NCBI RefSeq assembly: GCF_014636295.1
Contig: NZ_BMEC01000002.1
Coordinates: 372,001 to 436,000 of the forward strand
Length of the DNA stretch: 64,000 nucleotides
Direction: 5' to 3'
Origin: Marivirga lumbricoides
GTDB lineage: Bacteria; Bacteroidota; Bacteroidia; Cytophagales; Cyclobacteriaceae
Shown: positions 44,222-53,877 of the stretch, piece by piece
How positions within the stretch are numbered: the stretch's first letter is position 1
Layout of the letters: each line of letters opens with the position of its first letter
The notes under the pieces: generated by a model
What the model was told of the DNA's origin: nothing
What the model saw: the letters and a program-made list of their open reading frames with translations, nothing else
The model's database searches: none
Position numbers and translations under genes: made by a program

Positions 44222-47200
44222 ATGAAATTCAAAACTTTAACATTATTCCTTTTACTGGTAGCAACCAGCCGTTTATTGAGTCAAATTAGTTACGAGCCTA
44301 TCCCCGGCTCATCCTCTGAAACCCTTCCCCCATTCACTGCAGTGAGTTATTCTTCTGTTGCCTGGGCCGATGTTGACAGTGATGGAGACCAGGATGTACT
44401 CATTACTGGTTTGGGTGCAGATAATAATGCGAGTGCCAGTTTGTACCTCAACGATGGCAACGGCAACTTTGCGCAAGTTAAAAATACCTCTTTTGAAGGA
44501 GTTGCATTTTCATCTATAGCCTTTGCAGATGTTGATGGTGATGGTGATCCGGACGTGTTAATCACGGGTAGAAATGTTAATAAGGTTCCTCTTGCCACAT
44601 TATACAAAAATGATGGGCTTGGAAATTTTTCCAAAGTTGAAAACACACCCTTCGGAGGAGTTTACCATTCTTCCATTGCCTTTGCAGATATTGACGGTGA
44701 TAAAGATCAGGATTTGCTGATTTCCGGAACCAATGACATTTCTAATACTTCCATTTTGTATTCTAATGATGGAGAGGGTAACTACACTATAGCAGATGAC
44801 TCTTTTCCTGGTTTGGTCTATTCTTCCGTAGCATTTGATGACCTGGACGGAGATAATGATGCAGACCTAATTTTAACAGGTGCTGATTACTCAACTGGCC
44901 AATATATACCCAATACTATTGTCTATACCAATGATGGTAAAGGAACATTTAATGAATTGTTAAACTCAGGGTTGCATAATTTTGCCCATTCTTCACTGGC
45001 TATTGCAGATGTGGATGGAGATGATGATCTGGACGTATTTATCAGCGGACAAAATCTCAATCAGTCAATTTACTCATTTTTATATCTTAATGACGGAAAT
45101 GCAAAGTTCACACATGTCACTACTAACAGTTTCATAGGTGTAATAGATCCTTCTATTGCTTTGGCGGATATCGATCTTGATGATGACGTAGATTTGATTA
45201 TTTCAGGAACAGACACTGATAATATTACTCATCAACTGCTTTACACTAATGATGGTAGCGGTAATTTCACAATTGTTAACAACACTCCATTTGCAAGTGT
45301 GGGCAACTCCTCCATTGCTTTTGCAGATATAGATGGCGATAATTATCCGGATTTACTATCTACAGGTAGCCACGGACTTACAGAACCACCTAGCGCTGTG
45401 CTGTATAGAAATACTGGAAAAGGTATATTTAAACGTGTTATAGGCTCTTATTTTGCAGGCACTTCCAGCTCTGAAGCAAACTTTGTAGATGTTAATGGAG
45501 ATGGCCATCAAGATGTGTTTACTAGCGGGTATAATAGCCAACTAGGTTATGAAGAGTTTTCATCAATGTTATATTTTGCCGATGGAGATGGCAATTTCAC
45601 TGCTAACAGCAGTAATGATATAAAAGGTTTAATCCGTCCCTCCTCTGCATGGGGCGATGTGGATGGGGATGGAGATATGGATTTATTCATCTCGGGAGAA
45701 GGAGACTTCTCTTCTGCTTTTACTGCGTTATACATAAATGATGGAAAAGGTAATTTCACAGCGGCAAAGAACACATCCTTTGAGCAAGTACGGTATTCAA
45801 GCCTGGATTTAGCAGATATAGACGGGGATAAGGATCTGGATTTAATTGTAACCGGCATGAACTCATCTTTCCAACCAAGCACCACACTTTATACCAATGA
45901 TGGAGCAGGTAGCTTTAACCGTGTTCAATTAACCACGCTTGAAAACGTTCAGTTTTCTGCTGCTGCTTTTGCTGATATAGATAATGATCAGGACAATGAC
46001 CTTCTTATCAGTGGGTTGAATATCAATCAAAAACCAATTACCAGGTTATATACCAACGATGGTAAAGGCGTTTTCACTGAGCAGGAAAGTGCCGGGCTGG
46101 AAGGGTTAGTACTCTCTTCTGTGGCATTTGCGGATATAGACGGAGACCTGGATATTGACCTGCTTATAAGTGGAGATAACCGGAACAGCAAATGCAAAGC
46201 GACTCTTTACAAAAATGATGGGGCCGGACATTTCACTAAAGTAGAGAACACTCCCTTCATTGGTGTACAGCTGGGCTCCATCAAATTTGTAGATGTTGAT
46301 GGAGATGCAGACCAGGATGTGCTCATCGCCGGTATGGATTATGATGAATTAGCAGTTACTGAACTGTATGCTAATGATGGCCAAGGAAACTTCACTAAAA
46401 TGGAAAATACCCAATTGGAAGTAGTTAAAAATCCTTCGATTGCGTCAGCAGATATAGATGGTGATAAAATCCCTGAGCTTTTAATTACCGGACTGAGTAA
46501 GCGTGGCTCTGTGGCAATTCTTTACCGTAGTATAAACTCACCAACACCCTGTGGAGCCCCTATAGCCGATGCAGAAAATTTACCTACCCTTATGGGTGTT
46601 TGCCAGATTGAAATGCCTGAAGCCCCCACAGCAACCAACGGGTGTGGAAATATAATAACAGGAGTTGCCGATATACAGTTTCCCATTACAGATGCCAGCA
46701 TTAAAGAAGTCACCTGGACTTTTGCCAATGGAAGTGGGGCACCGAGCTCGCAAACGCAAGCTGTGAAACTTGCCGGGTTATCAGCATCAATTACTTCAGA
46801 TAATGGAACCCTGTCAGTAGATGTAGATAACGCTATCTACCAATGGCTAGACTGTAGTAACAACATGACTATTATTGATGGAGAAACTAATCAAACTTTC
46901 CAACCAGTTAAAGCAGGCAGTTATGCCGTAAAGGTTACGGTAGATGGTTGTTCTGTTATATCTGAGTGCGAGGAAATAGTAGTAACAAGTATAGTTGAGA
47001 ACACTTTCTCAGGTGAGGCTAGTATTGCCCCTAACCCTACCCAAGGCAGGTTTAAAATTATACTGGATAAGCCATATCCATTAACTATGGTCACTGTATA
47101 CAATGCTAATGGGCAAGTTGTAAGTCAAAAACAATTTAGCTTTCAAAAACAGGAGATGCTCAACTTAGAACAACCCAGTGGATTGTATCTTGTTAAGATT

Positions 47201-47245
47201 TCTAATGGAGAAGAACATGCACTCATTCGTGTAGTAAAAGAATGA
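44222..47245 (+). CDS. Large FG-GAP/VCBS repeat protein, type IX secreted
   Basis: 1007 aa. Signal peptide (LFLLLVATSRLLSQ). Residues 30-770 are 14 repeats of about 52 residues with the calcium-binding core DxDxDGDxD followed by (V/L)LI(T/S)G and YxNDGxGNF, the FG-GAP/VCBS beta-propeller units; two full seven-bladed propellers are plausible. Residues about 775-930 form Ig-like modules with paired Cys. A type A T9SS sorting domain ends the protein (SIAPNPTQGRFKI, VYNANGQVV, SGLYLVKISNGE). It should sit on or leave the cell surface and may bind a polymer. Confidence 0.92.
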   Translation: MKFKTLTLFLLLVATSRLLSQISYEPIPGSSSETLPPFTAVSYSSVAWADVDSDGDQDVLITGLGADNNASASLYLNDGNGNFAQVKNTSFEGVAFSSIAFADVDGDGDPDVLITGRNVNKVPLATLYKNDGLGNFSKVENTPFGGVYHSSIAFADIDGDKDQDLLISGTNDISNTSILYSNDGEGNYTIADDSFPGLVYSSVAFDDLDGDNDADLILTGADYSTGQYIPNTIVYTNDGKGTFNELLNSGLHNFAHSSLAIADVDGDDDLDVFISGQNLNQSIYSFLYLNDGNAKFTHVTTNSFIGVIDPSIALADIDLDDDVDLIISGTDTDNITHQLLYTNDGSGNFTIVNNTPFASVGNSSIAFADIDGDNYPDLLSTGSHGLTEPPSAVLYRNTGKGIFKRVIGSYFAGTSSSEANFVDVNGDGHQDVFTSGYNSQLGYEEFSSMLYFADGDGNFTANSSNDIKGLIRPSSAWGDVDGDGDMDLFISGEGDFSSAFTALYINDGKGNFTAAKNTSFEQVRYSSLDLADIDGDKDLDLIVTGMNSSFQPSTTLYTNDGAGSFNRVQLTTLENVQFSAAAFADIDNDQDNDLLISGLNINQKPITRLYTNDGKGVFTEQESAGLEGLVLSSVAFADIDGDLDIDLLISGDNRNSKCKATLYKNDGAGHFTKVENTPFIGVQLGSIKFVDVDGDADQDVLIAGMDYDELAVTELYANDGQGNFTKMENTQLEVVKNPSIASADIDGDKIPELLITGLSKRGSVAILYRSINSPTPCGAPIADAENLPTLMGVCQIEMPEAPTATNGCGNIITGVADIQFPITDASIKEVTWTFANGSGAPSSQTQAVKLAGLSASITSDNGTLSVDVDNAIYQWLDCSNNMTIIDGETNQTFQPVKAGSYAVKVTVDGCSVISECEEIVVTSIVENTFSGEASIAPNPTQGRFKIILDKPYPLTMVTVYNANGQVVSQKQFSFQKQEMLNLEQPSGLYLVKISNGEEHALIRVVKE

Positions 47246-47250
47246 TTTGA

Positions 47251-47284
47251 TAATGGCCGAAAAGATGAACCTGTTCGGCCATTA
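47251..47284. terminator. Bidirectional intrinsic terminator
   Basis: TAATGGCCGAA (47251-47261) and TTCGGCCATTA (47274-47284) are perfect 11-base arms with a 12-base loop, between the convergent genes ending at 47245 and 47318. Confidence 0.8.
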
Positions 47285-47317
47285 TTTAAAAATTTGATTT
47301 GAAGCTATTTAAAAATT

Positions 47318-48487
47318 TCACCAGTCGTCATCACTAACAATGTTAGCAGTTATTTGAAGTTTAGCAGGTTCAAGTAAGTCATCACTATCATTATCCTGAA
47401 ATATTCTAGTATAAAAAACTGCAGTGGACTTATAAATGCCTTCTGGATAATATTGAGATACTTGAACGTTTACATTCGCACTTTCACCGGGTTTTAAGCC
47501 TCCACCAGGAAGACTTCTATCTACAGTAATTGGCCATTCAGAAGGCGCAGGTGTAATTACCGGACTTACATCTTCATAGGTTGTGGCTTTTTGGAAATTT
47601 ATGATATGATTCCCCTGATTAGTCCATTTTGTTATGCCTGTAAAATATGGGGAAGTACCTTGTGTAACATCTGGTGTAGTAACAGAAATAGCTTCTAATT
47701 TCACCGGATTTATCACATCTACAATTACTGCTGTTGTTTTCCGCTTATCGCCATTTCTATCCTCTACTGTCAAATTAAAAACTTTGGGGTATTTAAAATC
47801 GAAACTTGTATCCTCTGCAGGATATTCAATACCTGGCCCAGGGCTAGACGATTCCTGAGAGTAATATAGCTTAGTCCCATCAAAAGCAACAGTGGGGATC
47901 AAATCTGTAAAATCTGTTCCTGAAGGCACAAACAAGTATATCTTATCTAGCCCTGAAGCTTCTACTGTTTTTGAAATTGTTACATCATCTGGCAAATTTG
48001 GATTTTTACTCTTCTCAAAAGTAAAACTTGTTATTCTAAGTGTTTCAGGAACAAGCACTTCTTCCTTTACAATGCTCACCTCATAATGCAGAATATCTGT
48101 ATTAGTAGCTATAGCACTGATTGTAAATACATGTACTTTTTCATTTTCGAAAGACAAAAGCTCGTCATTACCCGGAGCTATACTAAATTTACTTAAATCA
48201 AGTTCCTGGGATGTTATGGATGCGGCTATTTCGTCCAAAGAAGTTCTAGCAGGCACTATTATTTTGATCTCTCCAAACTTTGTTTCTTTGTTATTAATAA
48301 TTTCCGGGTCAGTAATATTAATTTCAGTAACATCAACACCAAATAATGGAAAATCTGATAGTTTGGCTTCTTCAATATTGACCTCCGGTGGAGTAATATC
48401 TGTATCATCTGAAGAATGGCAACTCACTAGTAAAAATAAAGAGAAGAAAGTGATAGATAAGAATAGTGATCTGATGTTTGATATCAT
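47318..48487 (-). CDS. Surface-type lipoprotein of unknown function
   Basis: 389 aa. Lipobox LVSC with Cys23, then HSSDDTDI, acidic as in surface-exposed lipoproteins. The body (about 40-385) is beta-rich with three to four Ig-like segments (for example IIVPARTSLDEIAAS and LFVPSGTDFTDLIPTV, two halves of a repeated module found in DUF5018-type lipoproteins). No enzyme motif. Encoded convergent with the FG-GAP gene; no ECF motif seen upstream. Confidence 0.75.
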   Translation of the reverse strand: MISNIRSLFLSITFFSLFLLVSCHSSDDTDITPPEVNIEEAKLSDFPLFGVDVTEINITDPEIINNKETKFGEIKIIVPARTSLDEIAASITSQELDLSKFSIAPGNDELLSFENEKVHVFTISAIATNTDILHYEVSIVKEEVLVPETLRITSFTFEKSKNPNLPDDVTISKTVEASGLDKIYLFVPSGTDFTDLIPTVAFDGTKLYYSQESSSPGPGIEYPAEDTSFDFKYPKVFNLTVEDRNGDKRKTTAVIVDVINPVKLEAISVTTPDVTQGTSPYFTGITKWTNQGNHIINFQKATTYEDVSPVITPAPSEWPITVDRSLPGGGLKPGESANVNVQVSQYYPEGIYKSTAVFYTRIFQDNDSDDLLEPAKLQITANIVSDDDW

Positions 48488-48541
48488 GCTATTTAATATT
48501 TGTGTTGATTGATTTATTGTAAATATTGTGAATGTTTGACA

Positions 48542-50323
48542 TTACTTTTTATGACCAATTTTTAATGGTATTCCAAGGCTAATCCCAATACGCGATCCTT
48601 TCATTAAGTATACAGCCCTATCGTTGTACATTGAAGTAAAAGGTAATTCCAGGTAAGGAGACACTACCATGAGGAATCCATGAATATTCACTGGGTTTTC
48701 AACCCCCATTTGTACAGACCCCATTATTATATTTCTGTCAAAAACATGGCCTGATTGATTTAAGTTGGTTTGTGATGATATCAACTTCATGAGCCTAAAA
48801 TCAGCAAAAAGGCTCCTATCAACAGAAAATAGTTTCAGTCTATGAAGAAAGCCTATATTTATTCCCACATATTGTGTACTATTTTGAACTTCATTTTGTG
48901 AGGCATTCATAAATGTGTTTACCTCAAATCCTTCGGGGGTTACATTTATTACTTCTGCACTATCGGCTATAAGTGGAGTGTAGCTATAAACAATATTATC
49001 TCTCAAATTTAACCAGCTAACTCCTCCGGAAATTGATGTCCGGTTACTTAACTTATACCTTGCGGAAAAGGAAAACTCATACCCCACATTTCCCATAGAA
49101 AACTCATTTAGGTTATCCAGTGATGATATATAAAGCAGGTCATTTTGAGGCATAATACGCTTAAAGTTATAATTAACATCAGCTGCCAGCAACAAAGACC
49201 AATTTGATTCATTTTCCTCCTTCTTGTCCTCTACTTGATATTCTTCTTTTGTTTGTTCTTCATTTGTAATGGACTTTTCAAGCGCTAATGAATCATTCGT
49301 TAAAAAAGATTTTTTGTCTTCTAATCTATAGCCCTGTTGTTCATTACTCTTACTTTCTTCACTATTGGCTGTTCTAAGATGAGAGGTATCATTAATGCCT
49401 AAAATTGCTGAATTTGTTTTATTTAATAGAATAGTTTCTGATGTACTGTCATTATATAAATCAGAGCTCTGCCTATTGATAACTTCCTTATGCTTAAATT
49501 TGATAGTATCCTCTTCAGTATAGGAAGTATCGTTCACATCTGATTTAAAATAGTCATTCGAATCGTAAATTCTATTTACTCTATTATCGTCATTCTCTAA
49601 TTTTGTCATTATAATTTTATCATTGTCTTTCCTGTCAGTTATATCTCTTTCATTTATAGAAGTAGCTTGTTGTACCATTCCTTCTTCATCAACATCAGTA
49701 AATTGCTCCTTTTTTGGAACAACTTCACTTGAAGTATTCCCGGTGCTGTCATCTGAACTATTTCCACGAACCTTCTTACTTTCAGTTAGTTCATCGCTAA
49801 CATTGGTTTTAGATGAAAAACTCAAAGACTTAGAAACCTGATTATACGATGACAGCGCTTGTGCCTTTTCAGGAGAATTTGCGATGCGATCATTAACCGA
49901 AGCCTCATTACTTTTTTGAGACTGAGTATCTACAAATTGACTTTTCTGAGAGTTGATTTCTCGGTAGTTACTATCAGTTAAATACGCTGCAGAATCAATG
50001 GTTCTATTATGGCTAAATTGGGATTCAGAATTATTTACCTCTTCATTTGATTGTTGATTATTACCAGCTACCTCATCTGTAAAATCGATTTTCGGTTTTT
50101 TTTCTAAATCCGTAAAACTGGCATCAATGAAATAGTAACCTGCCCCTGTTAATAATAATAGAAGCAGTGCCGATAAAGCATACCATCTTTTGTTGAAATT
50201 ATCTTTAGCATCTAGACGCTGGTTTAATTTTTCCCAACCATCGGCAGGCGGAACATCTTCCCAGCTCTCAAATCTATCCCTAAAGTGATTTCCGAATTTA
50301 TCCTCTTCGAGCGATCGACTCAT
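48542..50323 (-). CDS. Membrane protein with anti-sigma-like position and C-terminal beta-rich domain
   Basis: 593 aa. Short cytosolic part (about 1-45; FESWEDVPPADGWEKLNQRLDA), one membrane helix (about 47-66), a long polar linker of about 310 residues rich in Ser, Asn, Asp and Glu, and a C-terminal about 205 residues with an outer-membrane beta-barrel look (SGGVSWLNLRDNI, GINIGFLHRLKLF, GSRIGISLGIPLKIG). It overlaps the ECF sigma gene by 26 bases. The context and topology suggest an anti-sigma factor that reaches through the periplasm; the length of the linker is unusual. No ZAS or FecR domain is recognisable. Confidence 0.75.
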   Translation of the reverse strand: MSRSLEEDKFGNHFRDRFESWEDVPPADGWEKLNQRLDAKDNFNKRWYALSALLLLLLTGAGYYFIDASFTDLEKKPKIDFTDEVAGNNQQSNEEVNNSESQFSHNRTIDSAAYLTDSNYREINSQKSQFVDTQSQKSNEASVNDRIANSPEKAQALSSYNQVSKSLSFSSKTNVSDELTESKKVRGNSSDDSTGNTSSEVVPKKEQFTDVDEEGMVQQATSINERDITDRKDNDKIIMTKLENDDNRVNRIYDSNDYFKSDVNDTSYTEEDTIKFKHKEVINRQSSDLYNDSTSETILLNKTNSAILGINDTSHLRTANSEESKSNEQQGYRLEDKKSFLTNDSLALEKSITNEEQTKEEYQVEDKKEENESNWSLLLAADVNYNFKRIMPQNDLLYISSLDNLNEFSMGNVGYEFSFSARYKLSNRTSISGGVSWLNLRDNIVYSYTPLIADSAEVINVTPEGFEVNTFMNASQNEVQNSTQYVGINIGFLHRLKLFSVDRSLFADFRLMKLISSQTNLNQSGHVFDRNIIMGSVQMGVENPVNIHGFLMVVSPYLELPFTSMYNDRAVYLMKGSRIGISLGIPLKIGHKK

Positions 50324-50864
50324 AGCTTACTTTATTAAAATGATTAATTCTTAACTTCATAAGGTTCTTCGCCCTGGAAAGTTGGGATTTTGAAGTACCT
50401 TCAGAAACATTCAATTTCTCTGCTATTTCCTTATGACTATAACCTTCTATGGTATACAAGTTAAATACAAGCTTGCAGCCAATAGGCAGATCACTTATTA
50501 ACTTTAGCAACTCCTGCATACTTAACTTGCTTAATATATTCTCATAGTCCTGATTATGACTCTCCTCGTATACATACTCAATGGACAGATTATCAGTATA
50601 CTTTTTATGCTTATGATAATAATTAATGGCAGTATTAACAGTAACTCTTCTTACCCAGGCATCTAAAGATTGTATCTCATCATTTGTCTTTTTTAGTGAA
50701 GAATATATATTGATAAAAGCTTCCTGAAAAATATCATCAGCATCCTCTCTTGCTATAGCATATCTTCTACATACTCCTATAACTTTAGGGGCATATAGAT
50801 GGTACAAAGACTCCTGAGATTTACGATTGTTTTTTCTGCAACCCTTTATCAGCTCCTGTTTCAT
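50298..50864 (-). CDS. ECF RNA polymerase sigma factor
   Basis: 188 aa. Region 2 spans about 20-90 (YAPKVIGVCRRYAIAREDADDIFQEAFINIYSSL) and region 4 about 125-175 (LISDLPIGCKLVFNLYTIEGYSHKEIAEKLNVSEGTSKSQLSRAKNLM). RpoE-type ECF without extra domains. The following gene overlaps by 26 bases and probably encodes its antagonist. Candidate targets share TTCCAACCTTT-N14-G[A/T]C upstream (43658, 52214 and 53497 genes). Confidence 0.93.
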   Translation of the reverse strand: MKQELIKGCRKNNRKSQESLYHLYAPKVIGVCRRYAIAREDADDIFQEAFINIYSSLKKTNDEIQSLDAWVRRVTVNTAINYYHKHKKYTDNLSIEYVYEESHNQDYENILSKLSMQELLKLISDLPIGCKLVFNLYTIEGYSHKEIAEKLNVSEGTSKSQLSRAKNLMKLRINHFNKVSYESIARRG

Positions 50865-50903
50865 GCGTAAAAAAGGTAAACCAATACCTTATTTCTTTTT
50901 TGT

Positions 50904-52214
50904 TTATTGTTCAACTTTAATAATTACAGTCGCTTCGCTGCATACATTATTGTAGCATATGCTATAATAAAAGGTATCAACACCGGAATTTGCGAAACTC
51001 TCGTTTGGTGTATATCTGATCATCTCTAAATCGTAGTAGGTCACATTCCCGTGTGCTGCCTGGTCATAAACTGAAATATACAGTTGATTATAATTAAGAC
51101 CTTCCAGGTCATCATTACCAAAAATATCATCCATCGTAAAATCAAGGCTTAGATAGGTAGAATCCATAGCTGCGTAGAACTCCTGCCAAGTAGCAAAAGT
51201 GATCGTGTCATTAATGGCCTGAATCTGCCCATCATTATACTCTGGCACTGAAATGTTTACTATAGCTGTAGAGCAGATATTCTCATAACATATTTGGTAC
51301 TCGAAACTTGCAGTGCCATTAAATTCAGATGAAGTAGTAAAATTAAAGACTCCATTTTCATAGCTTCCAGACCCATTCACAGAATTAGACATAGTTACTG
51401 ATAAGTCAGCAGCAGGGATAGTAAATAATTCATCATTAGAAAGTATTTGTTCAAGCGTAAAAGTGAGAAGTGCTTGATCTCCCCAATCGTCAGTTTTAGT
51501 GATATATTCTTCATAAGTGTATTCGAATATGTCATTATTAGCTTTCAAGGCGATAACCTGCTCTTTCACAATATCTACAATGCCGTACTTTATCAGTTCC
51601 GGATTCTCGTTTGTTGCCACCCCATAGATAAACTGATCGGTTTCAACGTTTTCATTAGTGGCAGTATATAAAACTTTACCATCACTTATTTCTACAGTTC
51701 CTTGTACAGGTGATTCTTCAATTTTTAAAGAAGTAATATCAAAGGTCTCATCACAGGCTATATCATTAGCTAATACATCAATTATAATTGAGTTCTCTAA
51801 CAAAGTAGATTTATCATATACAGCCCTGGTTATACAGCTACTCCCGGCATCAGCATACTTGAACTCTACTTTACTCTCATCGCATTTAGTATTGATGCAG
51901 GCAGTGTAGTTTAAGGAATCAGCTCCTGTAATGAAATCCTGATTTGGAATATATTTCAGTAACCCTGTTGAAGTAATTGAAGCAGTACCTTTTAGAGGTT
52001 GCTTTGTAATACTTATAGAAGCATTGCCTGTAAGTTGGGTGGACTGCAGCAAGTCCAAAATAACAGGAGAACCCGGTGTAAGCGACATAACCACATCACT
52101 TGTATTTTTCAACTGATCCTTATCAGGGTAAACATCATTCTCAAAGGAATCACACCCTGCGAATACTAATAGTATTAGAAGTAAACTCCAAGTAACTTTG
52201 TTCTTCATCAGCAT
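50904..52214 (-). CDS. Lipoprotein with cadherin-like modules
   Basis: 436 aa. Lipobox FAGC with Cys21. After a linker, four beta-sandwich modules of about 95 residues each end in a Y-x-x-C-x4-C strand (YTACINTKC, YQICYENIC, YSICYNNVC; the second copy lacks the pair), the form of cadherin-like/VCBS 'DxF-Y' domains. Each probably has a disulfide. The same module occurs in the lipoprotein at 52322-53497. It is transcribed alone and carries the predicted ECF promoter 44 bases upstream. Function unknown; possibly adhesive. Confidence 0.8.
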   Translation of the reverse strand: MLMKNKVTWSLLLILLVFAGCDSFENDVYPDKDQLKNTSDVVMSLTPGSPVILDLLQSTQLTGNASISITKQPLKGTASITSTGLLKYIPNQDFITGADSLNYTACINTKCDESKVEFKYADAGSSCITRAVYDKSTLLENSIIIDVLANDIACDETFDITSLKIEESPVQGTVEISDGKVLYTATNENVETDQFIYGVATNENPELIKYGIVDIVKEQVIALKANNDIFEYTYEEYITKTDDWGDQALLTFTLEQILSNDELFTIPAADLSVTMSNSVNGSGSYENGVFNFTTSSEFNGTASFEYQICYENICSTAIVNISVPEYNDGQIQAINDTITFATWQEFYAAMDSTYLSLDFTMDDIFGNDDLEGLNYNQLYISVYDQAAHGNVTYYDLEMIRYTPNESFANSGVDTFYYSICYNNVCSEATVIIKVEQ

Positions 52215-52257
52215 AGAAAATGATTTAAATGAATTTAATCTCTTAGCCCTATATCTT

Positions 52258-52289
52258 TAGTCAGTTAGAAAGACAAAAAGGTTGGAATA
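52258..52289 (-). promoter_or_regulatory. Predicted ECF sigma promoter
   Basis: On the minus strand ATTCCAACCTTT (52288-52277), 14 bases, then GACTA (52262-52258), about 44 bases before the ATG at 52214. The -35-like part is also one arm of the terminator of the upstream gene. Confidence 0.6.
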
Positions 52290-52315
52290 GATATTAAAAT
52301 AGTATTCCAACCTTT
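52277..52315 (-). terminator. Intrinsic terminator of the 52322-53497 gene
   Basis: AAAGGTTGGAATA (52277-52289) and TATTCCAACCTTT (52303-52315) are perfect 13-base arms; on the minus strand the hairpin is followed by TTTTTGTC. It starts seven bases after the stop. Confidence 0.75.
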
Positions 52316-52321
52316 AATACT

Positions 52322-53497
52322 TTACCAACCACTGCCCCAGTCCTCCCTCTGAACTGTGACGATTATACTAGAGTTATAAACTTTGCCTTCATATTTTATA
52401 CTGTATTCAATAGTTACCTCGTACCCGTTCTCACGCGCATCTTCATAACTATACTCTCCTACAAAATTTATAGTACCTTCGCTATCTACAGTTACTTCAC
52501 CGTTAGATGGCTGCTGAACCTCTAATTCAATATCGTTAAAAGATAAGCCTCCCAGTTCATCCTGACTTACAAAATCCGAAAACTCATATGATAATGTCGC
52601 AGTTATTTCTCCCATAATTATTTGAGTATGGTTCCTGTTAAATTCATTATATCCATATTTAAAAGAATCCGGAGATAAATGGATGGTGCTCTTATCAAAA
52701 TCTTCCACTCTTATAGTTATAGTACCATTATAGCACTCATCATCCTTACATATCTCGTATTCAAATGAATCTTCCCCATCAAAATCATCATTAGGATAAT
52801 AGGAAATATAATAAGGGAAATCCCAGGAAGATGGATCATTGTAAATTTTAGTGCTACCAAAAGAGGGCTCAGAGATTACTCTTAGCTTTGTAATATCAAT
52901 ACCTTCAAATTTACTTTTATAAACATTTAATTCTTTAGGGTATATGGAAAGCTCCTCACCATTGGTTTTCTCGAACCATTCTTCATTCGTAAACTCTAAA
53001 ATATCCTCAGCCACTGGTGTAGGTTCTTCATCGGGAGTTTCCTCTCCTTCAGGCTTCTGATAACCATTTACCTTAATAGTTACTTTTGCCTTACTACATT
53101 CACCATTTTTACAAATCTGATATTCAAAAGAGTCTTCTCCGTTAAAATCATCATTAGGAAAATAAAACACTAAGAGCTGCTCTGACTTGTTTACCGTGCC
53201 AAATGAAGGTTGGGTCACCAATTCAAATTGTAGGTTACTACTACCACCCTCAAGTAGCTCATCATTTTCAAGTAACTTTTGTATATCATATGTGGCATAA
53301 TAGATATCCGCTTCTTCCCATTCAGTAAAATCAATCCATTCTTCATTGGAATATTCGAAGGAATCATCTACTGCTAGTATACTTTTAGATTCTGGCGTTT
53401 CAGGTTCTATTTCATCATCATCACATGAAGTAAACAAAAGAGAACTGAATATGAAGCCTAAAAAAAATATCTTATTAAGATTATCTATAATTTTCAT
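52322..53497 (-). CDS. Lipoprotein with cadherin-like modules
   Basis: 391 aa. Lipobox FTSC with Cys25, then DDDEIEPETPES, a strongly acidic surface-export type stretch. Three beta-sandwich modules follow; two end in YQICKNGEC and YEICKDDEC like the modules of the neighbouring lipoprotein, the third (EYSIKYEGK) has lost the cysteines. A Pro/Glu-rich linker (PEGEETPDEEPTP) separates modules 1 and 2. Predicted ECF promoter 58 bases upstream. Probably a paralogue of the protein at 50904-52214. Confidence 0.8.
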   Translation of the reverse strand: MKIIDNLNKIFFLGFIFSSLLFTSCDDDEIEPETPESKSILAVDDSFEYSNEEWIDFTEWEEADIYYATYDIQKLLENDELLEGGSSNLQFELVTQPSFGTVNKSEQLLVFYFPNDDFNGEDSFEYQICKNGECSKAKVTIKVNGYQKPEGEETPDEEPTPVAEDILEFTNEEWFEKTNGEELSIYPKELNVYKSKFEGIDITKLRVISEPSFGSTKIYNDPSSWDFPYYISYYPNDDFDGEDSFEYEICKDDECYNGTITIRVEDFDKSTIHLSPDSFKYGYNEFNRNHTQIIMGEITATLSYEFSDFVSQDELGGLSFNDIELEVQQPSNGEVTVDSEGTINFVGEYSYEDARENGYEVTIEYSIKYEGKVYNSSIIVTVQREDWGSGW

Positions 53498-53877
53498 TGT
53501 TTTTTAATTATGCTTTGGAAGATTATTATTTAATACAATGTGCGCACAATAATATAGTCAGAGGTTAGATTCAAAAGGTTGGAACAAGTTGTGATTTTAT
53601 TATCTTTTTATTTTAAAAATATATCATTAATGAGTACTGATAGCCAATAAACTTCTAAAGTTATTTCCACCTAATCATAATAATTATCAGCAATAGCTGA
53701 TAATTATTACCGACATTAAAATAAAAACAGTTTGAACTAAGAGGAATCGAAAACTAATTAATAAATTTCTATAAACGAATGAAGATACTGCAATGCTAAA
53801 GTTGAACTAAAGAAATATAGGTATCTATACAACAGTTTATATTACCTAAACTAAACGCTCAAAACGCATAAGTAATT
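53498..53877. other. AT-rich intergenic region with a hairpin
   Basis: 380 bases, no gene. Apart from the ECF-type promoter it has a perfect 13-base hairpin AATAATTATCAGC/GCTGATAATTATT (53679-53691 and 53696-53708) with loop AATA. Confidence 0.6.
53555..53584 (-). promoter_or_regulatory. Predicted ECF sigma promoter
   Basis: On the minus strand TTCCAACCTTT (53584-53574), 14 bases, then GACTA (53559-53555), 58 bases before the ATG at 53497. Confidence 0.6.
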
